In this document: positions 15,041 through 20,839 of the stretch, piece after piece | How the letters are laid out: each line of letters opens with the position of its first letter | How positions within the stretch are numbered: position 1 is the stretch's first letter | Virus record (IMG/VR): IMGVR_UViG_3300037137_001040 | Span: 1-38,268 of that record | Direction: 5' to 3' (one strand) | Source of the DNA: a virus | Length of the DNA: 38,268 nucleotides | Notes under the pieces: generated by a model | What the model was told of the DNA's origin: nothing | Database searches by the model: none | The model's input: only the letters and a program-made list of their open reading frames with translations | Translations under genes and position numbers: made by a program

Positions 15041-15354
15041 ACCCCGACAGATTCTGATGATTGTGAATACTTGGTAACAGGCCCAGCACCACACTTAGGA
15101 CACCGCCACTTGCCATCAGAATGTACAAAAGCGATGCTGTGATCGCATACTTGCCTATCCGCCTTCAGCGATTGGTTAGCACGCTCTTGCATAATTTCTG
15201 CCCTGAAACGGAATGCCATCGCTACCTCACTTTGTATTGATTGGGCAATTATCCCAGTTTCACATGCTCGACCACTGAGTAGGAAATCAAACCGCTCAAA
15301 ATCAGTTTCACAATCGTCCCATAGTGCATCCATTAACCGTCTTCTGTATTTCAC
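15025..15354 (-). CDS. Helical protein with C-terminal zinc ribbon
   Basis: 109 residues from GTG 15354, seven bases after GGAGGT; longer starts overlapping the helicase gene have no SD. The N-terminal 75 residues are helical and charged (MKYRRRLMDALWDDCETDF). The C-terminus has CDHSIAFVHSDGKWRCPKCG, a zinc-ribbon with C..H..C..C ligands. It may be a DNA-binding accessory of the helicase encoded just upstream. The gene's end contains the P2 promoter. Confidence 0.6.
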   Translation of the reverse strand: MKYRRRLMDALWDDCETDFERFDFLLSGRACETGIIAQSIQSEVAMAFRFRAEIMQERANQSLKADRQVCDHSIAFVHSDGKWRCPKCGAGPVTKYSQSSESVGVADES

Positions 15355-15373
15355 TCTGTTTACCTCCAGTGCA

Positions 15374-16102
15374 CTAACGCTCCTCATCATATGGAGGTAC
15401 AAGTTCCTTTGCCCTGAAGCACAGATCCGTTGCACTCCATGACATTAGAATCTTAGAGAACGTGCGTCTCCCCCTGAACTTAGACGTAGTTCCCAATACC
15501 CTGGCCCCCTCATGTTTGTAGAGCGTAAGAAGAAAATCACAACTGTCCTTGATACCATGAGACCCGGCCAATCGCTCTTCTGTTGTCTCAAAGCCATCTC
15601 GGGAGGGTTTGCGTAAGTGGTGAATTAGCAACACCGCCAAATAATTCTTTACTGCGATCTCCCGAAGGGACCGGATAGCCGTTCGCACGGCCTGAGAATT
15701 GTTTGCATCTACGTCCAGCGCCTCAAGACTATCCACCACTAAGAGAGCATACCCCTGTGATGCCTCCCCCAGCTGTTCCATAGACTGTAGGGATTGAGGG
15801 TAGAACGCAGTAGGGTAATACTCCAGCTCGTTCAGGGTAGAACACCGGCCTAACATAGATTTGATCTTGTCATGCACCGCTGCTGGTGACTCATCCTGCT
15901 CTACAAACAATACCTTTCCCTGTTTCACAGGTTGCTTCATAAACGGGACCCCAGCCTGTACGCAATGAGCCAACTGCAAAGCAAAGCTTGTCTTTCCCAA
16001 GCCACTGTCTCCTATCAACACCGTAATACTTCCTTTGGCTAGTATACCCCCGACCAGCCAGGATAGGGGTTTAGTATCTGTAAACTTACGATTCTTATTC
16101 AT
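15374..16102 (-). CDS. RepA/DnaB-like RecA-fold replicative helicase
   Basis: 242 residues from ATG 16102. Walker A IGDSGLGKTS (residues 30-39, K37), VLFVEQDES, Walker B YALLVVDSLEAL (D124), LLIHHLRKPS, and RLAGSHGIKDSCDFLL. This is the AAA_25/RepA hexameric helicase order. It has only the ATPase core, with no primase or N-terminal domain. It is the only helicase found and is likely the replicative one, acting with the family A polymerase. The SD is weak; translation may be coupled to the gene ending eight bases upstream. Confidence 0.85.
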   Translation of the reverse strand: MNKNRKFTDTKPLSWLVGGILAKGSITVLIGDSGLGKTSFALQLAHCVQAGVPFMKQPVKQGKVLFVEQDESPAAVHDKIKSMLGRCSTLNELEYYPTAFYPQSLQSMEQLGEASQGYALLVVDSLEALDVDANNSQAVRTAIRSLREIAVKNYLAVLLIHHLRKPSRDGFETTEERLAGSHGIKDSCDFLLTLYKHEGARVLGTTSKFRGRRTFSKILMSWSATDLCFRAKELVPPYDEER

Positions 16103-16109
16103 AGCAGAG

Positions 16110-16313
16110 CTAAACTATCCTGGGTCTTGGGGGCCACCCATTCACCCACACATCATCAGCAACACCCCAGACAAACCAACCCATCCCACCCTTAGTTCTT
16201 TGCCCCCACGACAGAGCGTAGAATTGACCTAGGTATCGTATCGTTGCCCATTTAAGCCCACCATGATTGCCTCTGGTAATAATCATAATCTTTGGACCAT
16301 CAGGGAAAACCAT
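16110..16313 (-). CDS. Small Trp/Gly-rich protein, first gene after promoter P3
   Basis: 67 residues from ATG 16313 (AAGGTTCTCCTTA upstream). Rich in Trp and aromatic residues (GHHGG-like GNHGGLKWATIRYLG, GMGWFVWGVADDVWVNGW). It heads the P3 transcript that also carries the helicase. The leader from about 16401 to 16313 is purine-rich on the minus strand, with no clear hairpin. No family is recognised. Confidence 0.6.
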   Translation of the reverse strand: MVFPDGPKIMIITRGNHGGLKWATIRYLGQFYALSWGQRTKGGMGWFVWGVADDVWVNGWPPRPRIV

Positions 16314-16407
16314 TAAGGAGAACCTTATAGGAGAGAATAAAGGATAGGGTTAAGGAGTCCTCTTCTTCTCCTCTTATTGGGGGAGGTTATCTATTACTAG
16401 TTCTCTT

Positions 16408-16448
16408 ATTATACCACAAATCTCCCCCAAAGTCAAGCCTCGTATCCG
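16408..16448 (-). promoter_or_regulatory. Leftward promoter P3 (helicase transcript), dyad class
   Basis: Minus strand: TCG-GATA-CGA, GGC, TTGACT (16436-16431), 17-bp spacer, TGG-TATAAT (16413-16408). The spacer contains one GGGGGAG heptamer. It drives 16313 and the helicase. Confidence 0.85.
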
Positions 16449-16449
16449 A

Positions 16450-16734
16450 CTACTTGGGCTCGTTTTTGCCAAGTCTTATACCCAGCATGATACCAAAATA
16501 CAACAACGCCTCTACAGCAGCCCGAGTCTCCTCAGTCGGTCGCCACCCGGCCCCGTTTAGAGCTAGCGTAGCCATAGCATTCATGTCTTGACAGTCGGAG
16601 TCTGTTAGCTGTGGTCGTACCTTTGCGCTCAAGGGTATGAGCTGTTCTACCAGCGCATGACCCCGAGCAAGTAGTGCCTCTGTCTTTGTGGTCTCTGTGA
16701 ATGGTCTCCCCCAATGCAGTTTATCATTTTCCAT
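16450..16734 (-). CDS. Small helical protein of unknown function
   Basis: 94 residues from ATG 16734 with GGAGGAA upstream. Largely helical with an Ala/Leu-rich C-terminus (AAVEALLYFGIMLGIRLGKN) that could be a TM or amphipathic helix. It ends just upstream of P3, so it is the last gene of the 19474-to-16450 leftward cluster. No family is recognised. Confidence 0.6.
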   Translation of the reverse strand: MENDKLHWGRPFTETTKTEALLARGHALVEQLIPLSAKVRPQLTDSDCQDMNAMATLALNGAGWRPTEETRAAVEALLYFGIMLGIRLGKNEPK

Positions 16735-16942
16735 GTCTATTCCTCCACCAAGTGATCAGGGCTTCAGTGCCCATGATCACAATAATACCCCAAAGCACGA
16801 TCAATACAAACAGTAGCGAGTGATGGCATAGCTCCGTCTCGTCTGGAATAGGGCCGTTGGTTAGTTCCCAAGCTATACGGTGTGCTCCCCGCATATGACC
16901 ACCGATAATCATCCGGCCATAACCCCGACAGTGATTTCCTGT
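16724..16942 (-). pseudogene. HNH homing endonuclease relic (central part) fused to a hydrophobic tail
   Basis: After a TAG at 16945-16943 the frame reads CRGYGRMIIGG, then GAHRIAWELTNGPIPDETEL and CHH. This matches the middle of HNH_3-type homing endonucleases (GYGr....aHR.aWel.nGpIP....lCHhC). It lacks the usual N-terminal CW.W segment, and after CHH the expected CDNP.C.NP.Hl is replaced by a hydrophobic run (SLLFVLIVLWGIIVIMGTEALITWW). An ATG at 16912 could still give a 62-residue one-TM protein. The missing N-terminal half is of the type at 20426-20587 on the other strand. Confidence 0.65.
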
Positions 16943-16972
16943 CTACTCCCAATAAGTATTGGGACCCCCCGA

Positions 16973-17164
16973 TCAGCGGAAGATCACATCAAACTGCTCT
17001 TCTAGGCAACGTGAGCAAAGCCGATCACCACACTCCCCCACGAAACATCCCGACTGCCCACACTCTGCGCAGGTCTCCTCTTTTACATATTGCCACTCAT
17101 CTCCGTCCGTATCAAGATACCGATCAGGACCGATATATCGTAGGGTCAGGCGTAAAGTCTCCAC
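16973..17164 (-). CDS. Cys-rich zinc-binding small protein
   Basis: 63 residues from GTG 17164, five bases after GGAGGT. CAECGQSGCFVGECGDRLCSRC holds six to seven cysteines with CxxC pairs at both ends, a zinc-ribbon or treble-clef-like arrangement (quoted here in parts: CAECGQSGC, then GECGDRLCSRC). The N-terminus is strand-rich. It overlaps the preceding gene by 41 bases. Function unknown. Confidence 0.65.
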   Translation of the reverse strand: METLRLTLRYIGPDRYLDTDGDEWQYVKEETCAECGQSGCFVGECGDRLCSRCLEEQFDVIFR

Positions 17165-17414
17165 ACGACACCTCCCTATATTGCCACTCGGCTACTAACC
17201 TCTCGACCATCGTTAGCCATTGAAGGATCAGGTTTGCTAGGGAACCACTCTCAGATGGTGGATTCTCGTAGGAAATCACAATAGTAATTGTCGGATTGGT
17301 ACGTTGAAGATTGTTGCTTGTGTCACGAACAGTTCGCGATATCTCCATAAACTCCAACCCGAGTGCAGCCAGCATGACCAGACATGTGGTTAAACAAATC
17401 CACTCTATTCGCAT
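17124..17414 (-). CDS. Membrane-anchored small protein (Rz/spanin-like topology)
   Basis: 96 residues from ATG 17414, directly after the stop of the gene upstream. N-terminal hydrophobic segment at about residues 4-23 (EWICLTTCLVMLAALGLEFM), then a polar, partly helical domain (ISRTVRDTSNNLQRTNP, ANLILQWLTMVERLV). A single N-terminal anchor with a soluble domain could be a spanin or an envelope protein, but it is in the early cluster, so lysis is not favoured. No family is recognised. Confidence 0.6.
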   Translation of the reverse strand: MRIEWICLTTCLVMLAALGLEFMEISRTVRDTSNNLQRTNPTITIVISYENPPSESGSLANLILQWLTMVERLVAEWQYREVSCGDFTPDPTIYRS

Positions 17415-17588
17415 CTACTTGCCCCATATCCTGGGTTGCCAATGGTGTACCCGTTTTCGGTGTGAATGATAGGACACAAGTACCCAGTTACCGATGGCTC
17501 CGCCTATCGTCCCGAAAACACCAAAGCACAGACCCATCACAGCAGCTAGTATAGCCCATCCTAGGACATCGTTGAACATATTACTCAT
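17415..17588 (-). CDS. Small Gly-rich membrane protein
   Basis: 57 residues from ATG 17588, six bases after AAGG (AGGAAGGTTAGAT). One long or two short hydrophobic segments at residues 8-38 (WAILAAVMGLCFGVFGTIGG, then IGNWVLVSY), and a basic tail (HSHRKRVHHW). GxxxG-like spacing suggests TM helix packing. It abuts 17414. Function unknown. Confidence 0.6.
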   Translation of the reverse strand: MSNMFNDVLGWAILAAVMGLCFGVFGTIGGAIGNWVLVSYHSHRKRVHHWQPRIWGK

Positions 17589-17664
17589 ATCTAACCTTCC
17601 TAATGTAAACATACGCAGCGGCACCTATGACGATAGCTTCTGTCGCATATACAGCTAACCACAA
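17581..17664 (-). CDS. Possible 27-residue TM micro-protein
   Basis: TTG 17664 opens a frame MWLAVYATEAIVIGAAAYVY followed by IRKVRYE. This is one TM segment plus a basic end, and its stop overlaps the next gene's start (ATGAGTAA). It lies in an otherwise empty gap between two coupled genes, which supports it. There is no clear SD, so it stays tentative. Confidence 0.35.
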   Translation of the reverse strand: MWLAVYATEAIVIGAAAYVYIRKVRYE

Positions 17665-17676
17665 CTCGAATGTTAT

Positions 17677-17877
17677 CTACCCCCACTCGAATGGGTCTGC
17701 TTCCCTGCGTTTATTGGCATAAACTTGATATGCTGGGCAAGCTTTCATGCCCTCCCAGGTACATTCATTGACAACATGTCTATCAAGTCCACACAGATAG
17801 TGTCCGGTTTTCCCTTTACGTTTAAGACAACTTCCTTTAGGATTTGGTATCTCTTGCCCGCATTTATCACATTTCAT
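17677..17877 (-). CDS. Zinc-ribbon small protein
   Basis: 66 residues from ATG 17877 (AGGTG six bases upstream). MKCDKCGQEIPNPKGSC opens with CDKC, followed by HYLCGLDRHVVNEC and MKACPAY. The Cys/His placement suggests one or two zinc sites. It lies in the early cluster among other small Cys-pair proteins. Function unknown. Confidence 0.6.
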   Translation of the reverse strand: MKCDKCGQEIPNPKGSCLKRKGKTGHYLCGLDRHVVNECTWEGMKACPAYQVYANKRREADPFEWG

Positions 17878-17950
17878 TATAACACCTAGGTCTAGCAACT
17901 GCTAGACATCTCTGCAACTTAATCCAAGAAACAAATTCGCATCTAATCAT
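17867..17950 (-). pseudogene. Duplicated start of the coiled-coil gene (relic)
   Basis: ATG 17950 begins a 27-codon frame whose residues CEFVSWIKL copy the start of the 250-residue protein (CEFVSWIQL at 18710-18684). Its upstream GGAGATCAAAT also resembles the SD there. The match fades after about ten codons. It looks like the leftover of a tandem duplication of that gene's 5' end. Confidence 0.5.
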
Positions 17951-17960
17951 ATTTGATCTC

Positions 17961-18713
17961 CTATCTCCACACCGCTTTGCGGTTTTTGGGATCAGCAAAT
18001 ACTCCCCAGAAGCACTCAGCAAGGGCCTCGTAGTACTCAGCCCCGGCCTTGTCGTACTCAGCACGGGCCTTGTTGTACTCAGCCCCGGCCTTGTCGTACT
18101 CAGCACGGGCCTTGTTGTACTCAGCCTCGGTCTTGTCGTACTCAGCACGGGCCTTGTTGTACTCAGCCTCGGCGTAGTGCTCAGTCCCGGCCTTCTTGTA
18201 GTACTCAGCCTCGGCCTTGTAGTATTCAACACGGGCCTCGTAGTACTCAGCCCCGGCCTTGTCGTACTCAGCACGGGCCTTGTCGCGCTTAGCACGGGCT
18301 TTGTTGTACTTAACAGGCCATAATGCTCTTGTTAACAGTAACTGACCAGGCACTTCTGGTACGCCAATATGGCCAAACCTACCATCCTTGATCGCTTGGG
18401 CTATCTCAGATGGAAAGTTATCAGGAGAGCTGAAGTCAGTACACTCCTTTGGTACGTCAATATGGCCAAACCTACCATCCTTGATCGCTTGGGCTATCTC
18501 AGATGGAAAGTTATCAGGAGAGCTGAAGTCAGTACACTCCTTGTGGACACCTTCGCACCTATGGTATCTTGCGATAGCTCCATGCCCTTTCAGGTCTTCT
18601 CGGTCACCACAGAATAGGATCAGTTCTAGCCCTCTGGGAGTAGCTAGATCCTCGTTGGTCAGGTACTTGATCGTACCATCTGCTAATTGAATCCAAGAAA
18701 CAAATTCACACAT
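17961..18713 (-). CDS. Repeat protein: tandem 31-residue repeat plus heptad coiled coil
   Basis: 250 residues from ATG 18713, with AGGAGG six bases upstream. Residues 1-55 form a globular start (DGTIKYLTNEDLATPRGLEL ... GHGAIARYH). Then a 31-residue unit (KECTDFSSPDNFPSEIAQAI ...) occurs twice. From about residue 134 to 235, some 14 heptads of the type KARAEYD / KAGAEYY / KTEAEYN form an alanine/tyrosine coiled coil. A short end FADPKNRKAVWR closes it. The repeats are near identical in DNA and could vary in number by slippage. Function unknown. Confidence 0.7.
   Translation of the reverse strand: MCEFVSWIQLADGTIKYLTNEDLATPRGLELILFCGDREDLKGHGAIARYHRCEGVHKECTDFSSPDNFPSEIAQAIKDGRFGHIDVPKECTDFSSPDNFPSEIAQAIKDGRFGHIGVPEVPGQLLLTRALWPVKYNKARAKRDKARAEYDKAGAEYYEARVEYYKAEAEYYKKAGTEHYAEAEYNKARAEYDKTEAEYNKARAEYDKAGAEYNKARAEYDKAGAEYYEALAECFWGVFADPKNRKAVWR
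18000..18310 (-). repeat. 21/42-bp coding repeats (heptad coiled coil)
   Basis: On the plus strand the words cagcacgggccttgt and cagccccggcctt alternate, with gtactcag between, giving 21-bp units grouped as 42-bp pairs. Each 21 bp encodes one heptad. They look like an array but contain no spacers, so this is not CRISPR. Likely length-variable. Confidence 0.85.
18361..18546 (-). repeat. 93-bp tandem duplication
   Basis: Copies at 18361-18453 and 18454-18546 are identical except one base near the start (c 18364 / t 18457) and the last few bases. They encode the two 31-residue repeats. The identity implies a recent duplication. Confidence 0.9.
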
Positions 18714-18731
18714 ATCTAACCTCCTATCAGG

Positions 18732-18755
18732 TAGCTACGGCTGTGACCGTAGCTA
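18732..18755. other. Perfect inverted repeat before the coiled-coil gene
   Basis: TAGCTACGG, six-base loop, CCGTAGCTA: a 9-bp stem in the 61-base gap between 18775 and 18713. There is no T tract on either side, so it is a leader hairpin, processing site or operator rather than a terminator. Confidence 0.7.
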
Positions 18756-18774
18756 TCTAATAGAAGCTGTGTTG

Positions 18775-19104
18775 TTACACAGACTGTTTGTTGCTCTGGT
18801 AAGCGGCAATACTGGGGGAGACACGGCCGTACACACCCTCCCCGACCCTGTCATGGGCTGTGGGCTTAGGGTGGCGCGCACTGTGGACACCATGACCGTA
18901 ACAGTCGCGTTTCTTGGCGTACCACCCCGGTATTTGCCTTGGTGTAAGTACTCGTTTGTGTAAGATTGGCATTGCGCCGCCAACTTGTGTCAGTGACCAG
19001 TTTGTACCTATTCTATTTATGGTTGTTCTCCCATTCAAAGTCTTACCAGTGTAGCTAAGAGTGTTTCTCCTAGCTACAAGGATAAGCAGATCGAATCGAA
19101 TCAT
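18775..19104 (-). CDS. Basic protein of unknown function
   Basis: 109 residues from ATG 19104, which lies two bases after the stop of the TM micro-gene (TAGTATG) and is probably coupled to it. Basic throughout, with a His/Gly/Arg-rich segment (WYAKKRDCYGHGVHSARHPK). Other frames are open here too (plus strand 18769-18963). I prefer this one for its coupling and strand, but it is not certain. Confidence 0.5.
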   Translation of the reverse strand: MIRFDLLILVARRNTLSYTGKTLNGRTTINRIGTNWSLTQVGGAMPILHKRVLTPRQIPGWYAKKRDCYGHGVHSARHPKPTAHDRVGEGVYGRVSPSIAAYQSNKQSV

Positions 19105-19105
19105 A

Positions 19106-19189
19106 CTACCCAAGGGCCAAGTATACTAGGATTGATAATACAAACCCCACCCCAAACCAAAGCCACCAAGACAGTTTGATATCCCACAT
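19106..19189 (-). CDS. 27-residue TM micro-protein
   Basis: ATG 19189 with a near-perfect TAGGAGGAAAC SD. MWDIKLSWWLWFGVGFVLSI then LVYLALG: a single hydrophobic helix with aromatic residues at one interface. It is followed directly by the 19104 gene. The gap upstream (19190-19306) holds a further short hydrophobic frame without a good start. It may be a small regulatory or stress-type membrane peptide. Confidence 0.6.
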   Translation of the reverse strand: MWDIKLSWWLWFGVGFVLSILVYLALG

Positions 19190-19306
19190 ATGTTTCCTCC
19201 TATCTATCAATGTACCAAGTCACAAAATGGTCTATCAGAACGCTACCTATGTTGTAGGCCAGCTTACCTGTCACTGTCTCTATAAAGGCACCTATTACAA
19301 CAAGTA

Positions 19307-19474
19307 CTATTGATCGTCAAGCAGCTGCGCCCTGAACATAGCTTGCTTCTCTACGAGTGCCGCGATCCGTTCCAGCCTGCTCTGTATCTCATGCCATCGC
19401 TCTAGGTTAGGTATGGGGGAGGTTATATGGTCCCCCATCCACTCGGGCAGATTAGGATTCTTGTGCTTGTTCAT
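19307..19474 (-). CDS. Small helical protein, first gene of the leftward cluster
   Basis: 55 residues from ATG 19474 (AAGGAG eight bases upstream). Polar start MNKHKNPNLPEWMGDHI, then an amphipathic helix (WHEIQSRLERIAALVEKQAM). It is the first leftward gene from the divergent control region. Its promoter is not obvious and does not match the dyad class. Function unknown. Confidence 0.6.
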   Translation of the reverse strand: MNKHKNPNLPEWMGDHITSPIPNLERWHEIQSRLERIAALVEKQAMFRAQLLDDQ

Positions 19475-19581
19475 TACTGTGACTCCTTTTTTGTTTGATG
19501 GCAATACTGTAACACAGAAAAGTAAAGGATTGGGTAAACAAGATGAATAGGTGTGTGAATGGGGCGTGACAATTGTGTGCA

Positions 19582-19593
19582 GGGGGGGGGGGG
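19582..19593 (+). repeat. G12 homopolymer
   Basis: Twelve consecutive G in the control region. Its length may vary by slippage or be misassembled. It is not in a gene. Confidence 0.85.
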
Positions 19594-19658
19594 ATTACTG
19601 GTTTGGTTTACACGGTACTGTGTAGGTAAAACGTCGGTTCGTATCTGTGCTGTATCTA

Positions 19659-19676
19659 TGTGTGGAATTTCACACA
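19659..19676. promoter_or_regulatory. Palindromic operator candidate (lac-operator-like)
   Basis: TGTGTGGAATTTCACACA: arms TGTGTG/CACACA around an AATT centre. It resembles the region around the E. coli lac operator (TGTGTGGAATT...CACACA) and is a plausible site for a dimeric repressor or CRP-like protein in the divergent control region. Confidence 0.5.
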
Positions 19677-19796
19677 CTATAGCTACATCAACGCCACCAT
19701 TCATTCACCCTGCTCGTCATAACTACTTATAGCTTCTTGCCATGACTAATTGATCTATGCGCAATGAACACTTGTCCAGGTCGTGTGTGGGTTTGG

Positions 19797-19900
19797 CTCG
19801 TTGGATCTCGCTGGATCTCGCTGGATCATGGGCCGTAAACGTCCAGTGTTTACTTTGGCTCGCTGGATCTCGTGTGCGTAAAGCTGGCACCTCGCTGGAT
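19797..19900 (+). repeat. Iterons CTCGYTGGAT x5
   Basis: The 10-bp word CTCGCTGGAT (first copy CTCGTTGGAT) lies at 19797, 19807, 19817, 19859 and 19891. The first three abut with exactly 10-bp spacing, about one helical turn. The copies at 19797 and 19859 are also preceded by TTTGG and followed by CTCG, so a longer 18-19-base unit is repeated. All point the same way, and AT-rich DNA follows. Likely initiator binding sites. Confidence 0.75.
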
Positions 19901-19948
19901 CTCACTTTATATCTAGGAAATGTTTATTATGTTGGGTATATGGGTCGT

Positions 19949-20047
19949 CTATGATGGACAGGAAAGCTGGGGCGGTTGACTTGCCAGTAGTATAGACACT
20001 GTGTGCAGATCTCTTTCCCCCTGCGCCGTAAAAACGCAATCTAGCAT
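19949..20047 (-). CDS. Short ORF with strong SD in control region
   Basis: ATG 20047 has TTTAGGAGGAAAA directly upstream, an ideal SD. It encodes 32 residues (MLDCVFTAQGERDLHTVSIL...). The same frame is open to TTG 20170 with a signal-like start, but without an SD. It could be a leader peptide for leftward transcription. No promoter is evident. Confidence 0.35.
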   Translation of the reverse strand: MLDCVFTAQGERDLHTVSILLASQPPQLSCPS

Positions 20048-20202
20048 TTTTCCTCCTAAAACGATTAAACTTTCAACAATCCCTCCGGGCGCAAACCAGA
20101 TACGCAGCTGGGTCCTAGGGAACTTTGAAGCTGCGGCGCACAAAAACACAGATACGAAAATCAGGCCCAAAGCTAGGGTAGTATTAACTAGTATTACTAT
20201 TG

Positions 20203-20233
20203 GACCATTATGTCTCTTACGAGACTAATGGTC
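20203..20233. other. Inverted repeat/hairpin
   Basis: GACCATTA-T-GTCTC, loop TTAC, GAGAC-TAATGGTC: 13 paired bases with one bulged T. There is no T tract, so it is an operator or structured origin element rather than a terminator. Confidence 0.65.
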
Positions 20234-20350
20234 TATACTGGTTTAAGACCCTTCTCCTCACCCCTTCTCCTCACCCCCTCTCTATAGTCTCCCCCCCCCT
20301 AGGTTCTTACCCTAAGTCCCTCCCTGCTCCCCCACTAGATTCAAATAACT

Positions 20351-20391
20351 CGTATGCGAGTCTTGACAACCTGGGAGAAATATGGTATAAT
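20351..20391 (+). promoter_or_regulatory. Rightward promoter P4 (early genes and terminase), dyad class
   Basis: TCG-TATG-CGA, GTC, TTGACA (20363-20368), 17-bp spacer, TGG-TATAAT (20386-20391). It drives the HNH-like, zinc-motif and terminase genes. Confidence 0.9.
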
Positions 20392-20425
20392 AGGGGTCTC
20401 AGAATTTCAGCTGGGAGAAAAACAA

Positions 20426-20587
20426 GTGGACTACAATCTATGGCTTGACCGTTACATAGAAAACTTTCTGGCTAAGACAGAACAGGGAACTGATTCGTGC
20501 TGGATTTGGAAAGGTTGTAGAAATACACAAGGTTATGGGGGAGTTGAGTTTCGGGGGAGTGCGCTTGTACATCTCAAACAGAGGTAG
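20426..20587 (+). CDS. Truncated HNH homing endonuclease (N-terminal part)
   Basis: 53 residues from GTG 20426, eight bases after GGAGA and just downstream of P4. It reads DYNLWLDRYIENFLAKTEQG, then CWIWKGCRNTQGYGGVEFRG. This is the N-terminal part of HNH_3-type homing endonucleases (CW.W.G....GYG...). The frame stops where aHR..yel..G.IP and the catalytic HNH should follow, so it cannot be an active nuclease. The following gene starts six bases later. It is complementary in content to the HNH relic at 16724-16942 on the other strand. Confidence 0.65.
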   Translation: MDYNLWLDRYIENFLAKTEQGTDSCWIWKGCRNTQGYGGVEFRGSALVHLKQR

Positions 20588-20592
20588 TAGTC

Positions 20593-20727
20593 ATGATAGA
20601 ATGCCCTAGATGCGAGGGTACGGGTCAGGTCTACACTGAGGATCGGGATGTCTCTACGACTTGCCTACTCTGCAAAGGATCAGGTAAACTTCCAGATAAG
20701 AAAGGAGGAAGTAATGGGTGTATGTAA
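20593..20727 (+). CDS. DnaJ-like CxxCxGxG zinc protein A
   Basis: 44 residues from ATG 20593. Two motifs, CPRCEGTG and CLLCKGSG, 16 residues apart, form one complete zinc site of the DnaJ cysteine-rich type. The C-terminus is Lys/Gly-rich. It overlaps the next gene, which carries the same pair of motifs. Small free-standing CxxCxGxG proteins are common in phages and plants; the role is unknown but chaperone or adaptor functions are suggested. Confidence 0.75.
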   Translation: MIECPRCEGTGQVYTEDRDVSTTCLLCKGSGKLPDKKGGSNGCM

Positions 20728-20839
20728 GTGTTGCGGCGGAACAGGCAAGGGCAAAATAGACCAACCAAACCTGAACCAAGAACCCTGCTGCCTGTACTGT
20801 CATGGAACTGGCTACGCTGTAGATGGTGGGAACTCATGA
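20714..20839 (+). CDS. DnaJ-like CxxCxGxG zinc protein B
   Basis: 41 residues from ATG 20714, with an ideal AAAGGAGGAAGTA SD inside the previous gene. Motifs CKCCGGTG and CLYCHGTG are separated by 16 residues (KGKIDQPNLNQEPC). It is a paralogue of the gene just upstream. Its TGA overlaps the next start (ATGA). Confidence 0.75.
   Translation: MGVCKCCGGTGKGKIDQPNLNQEPCCLYCHGTGYAVDGGNS

Larger units (their letters stand above)
19475..20350. other. Divergent control region, candidate replication origin
   Basis: About 875 bases with no convincing gene except one short frame at 20047-19949. It separates leftward from rightward genes. It contains a G12 run (19582-19593), an 18-bp palindrome (19659-19676), five 10-bp iterons (19797-19900) next to AT-rich sequence (about 19903-19930), an inverted repeat (20203-20233) and a polypyrimidine tract with a 13-bp tandem repeat (20249-20300). 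Iterons plus AT-rich DNA at a transcription divergence are typical of theta origins. No origin protein family was identified. Confidence 0.6.

Noticed and set aside
17867-18295. Minus-strand frame with (V/G)LSTTRP repeats
   Set aside because: A shadow of the repeats of the 17961-18713 gene in another frame; no SD.
18000-18310. CRISPR-like repeat array
   Set aside because: Units are 21/42 bp without spacers and encode regular heptads in an open frame.
18769-18963. Plus-strand 64-residue frame
   Set aside because: No SD, opposite to the cluster direction; the minus-strand gene is better placed.
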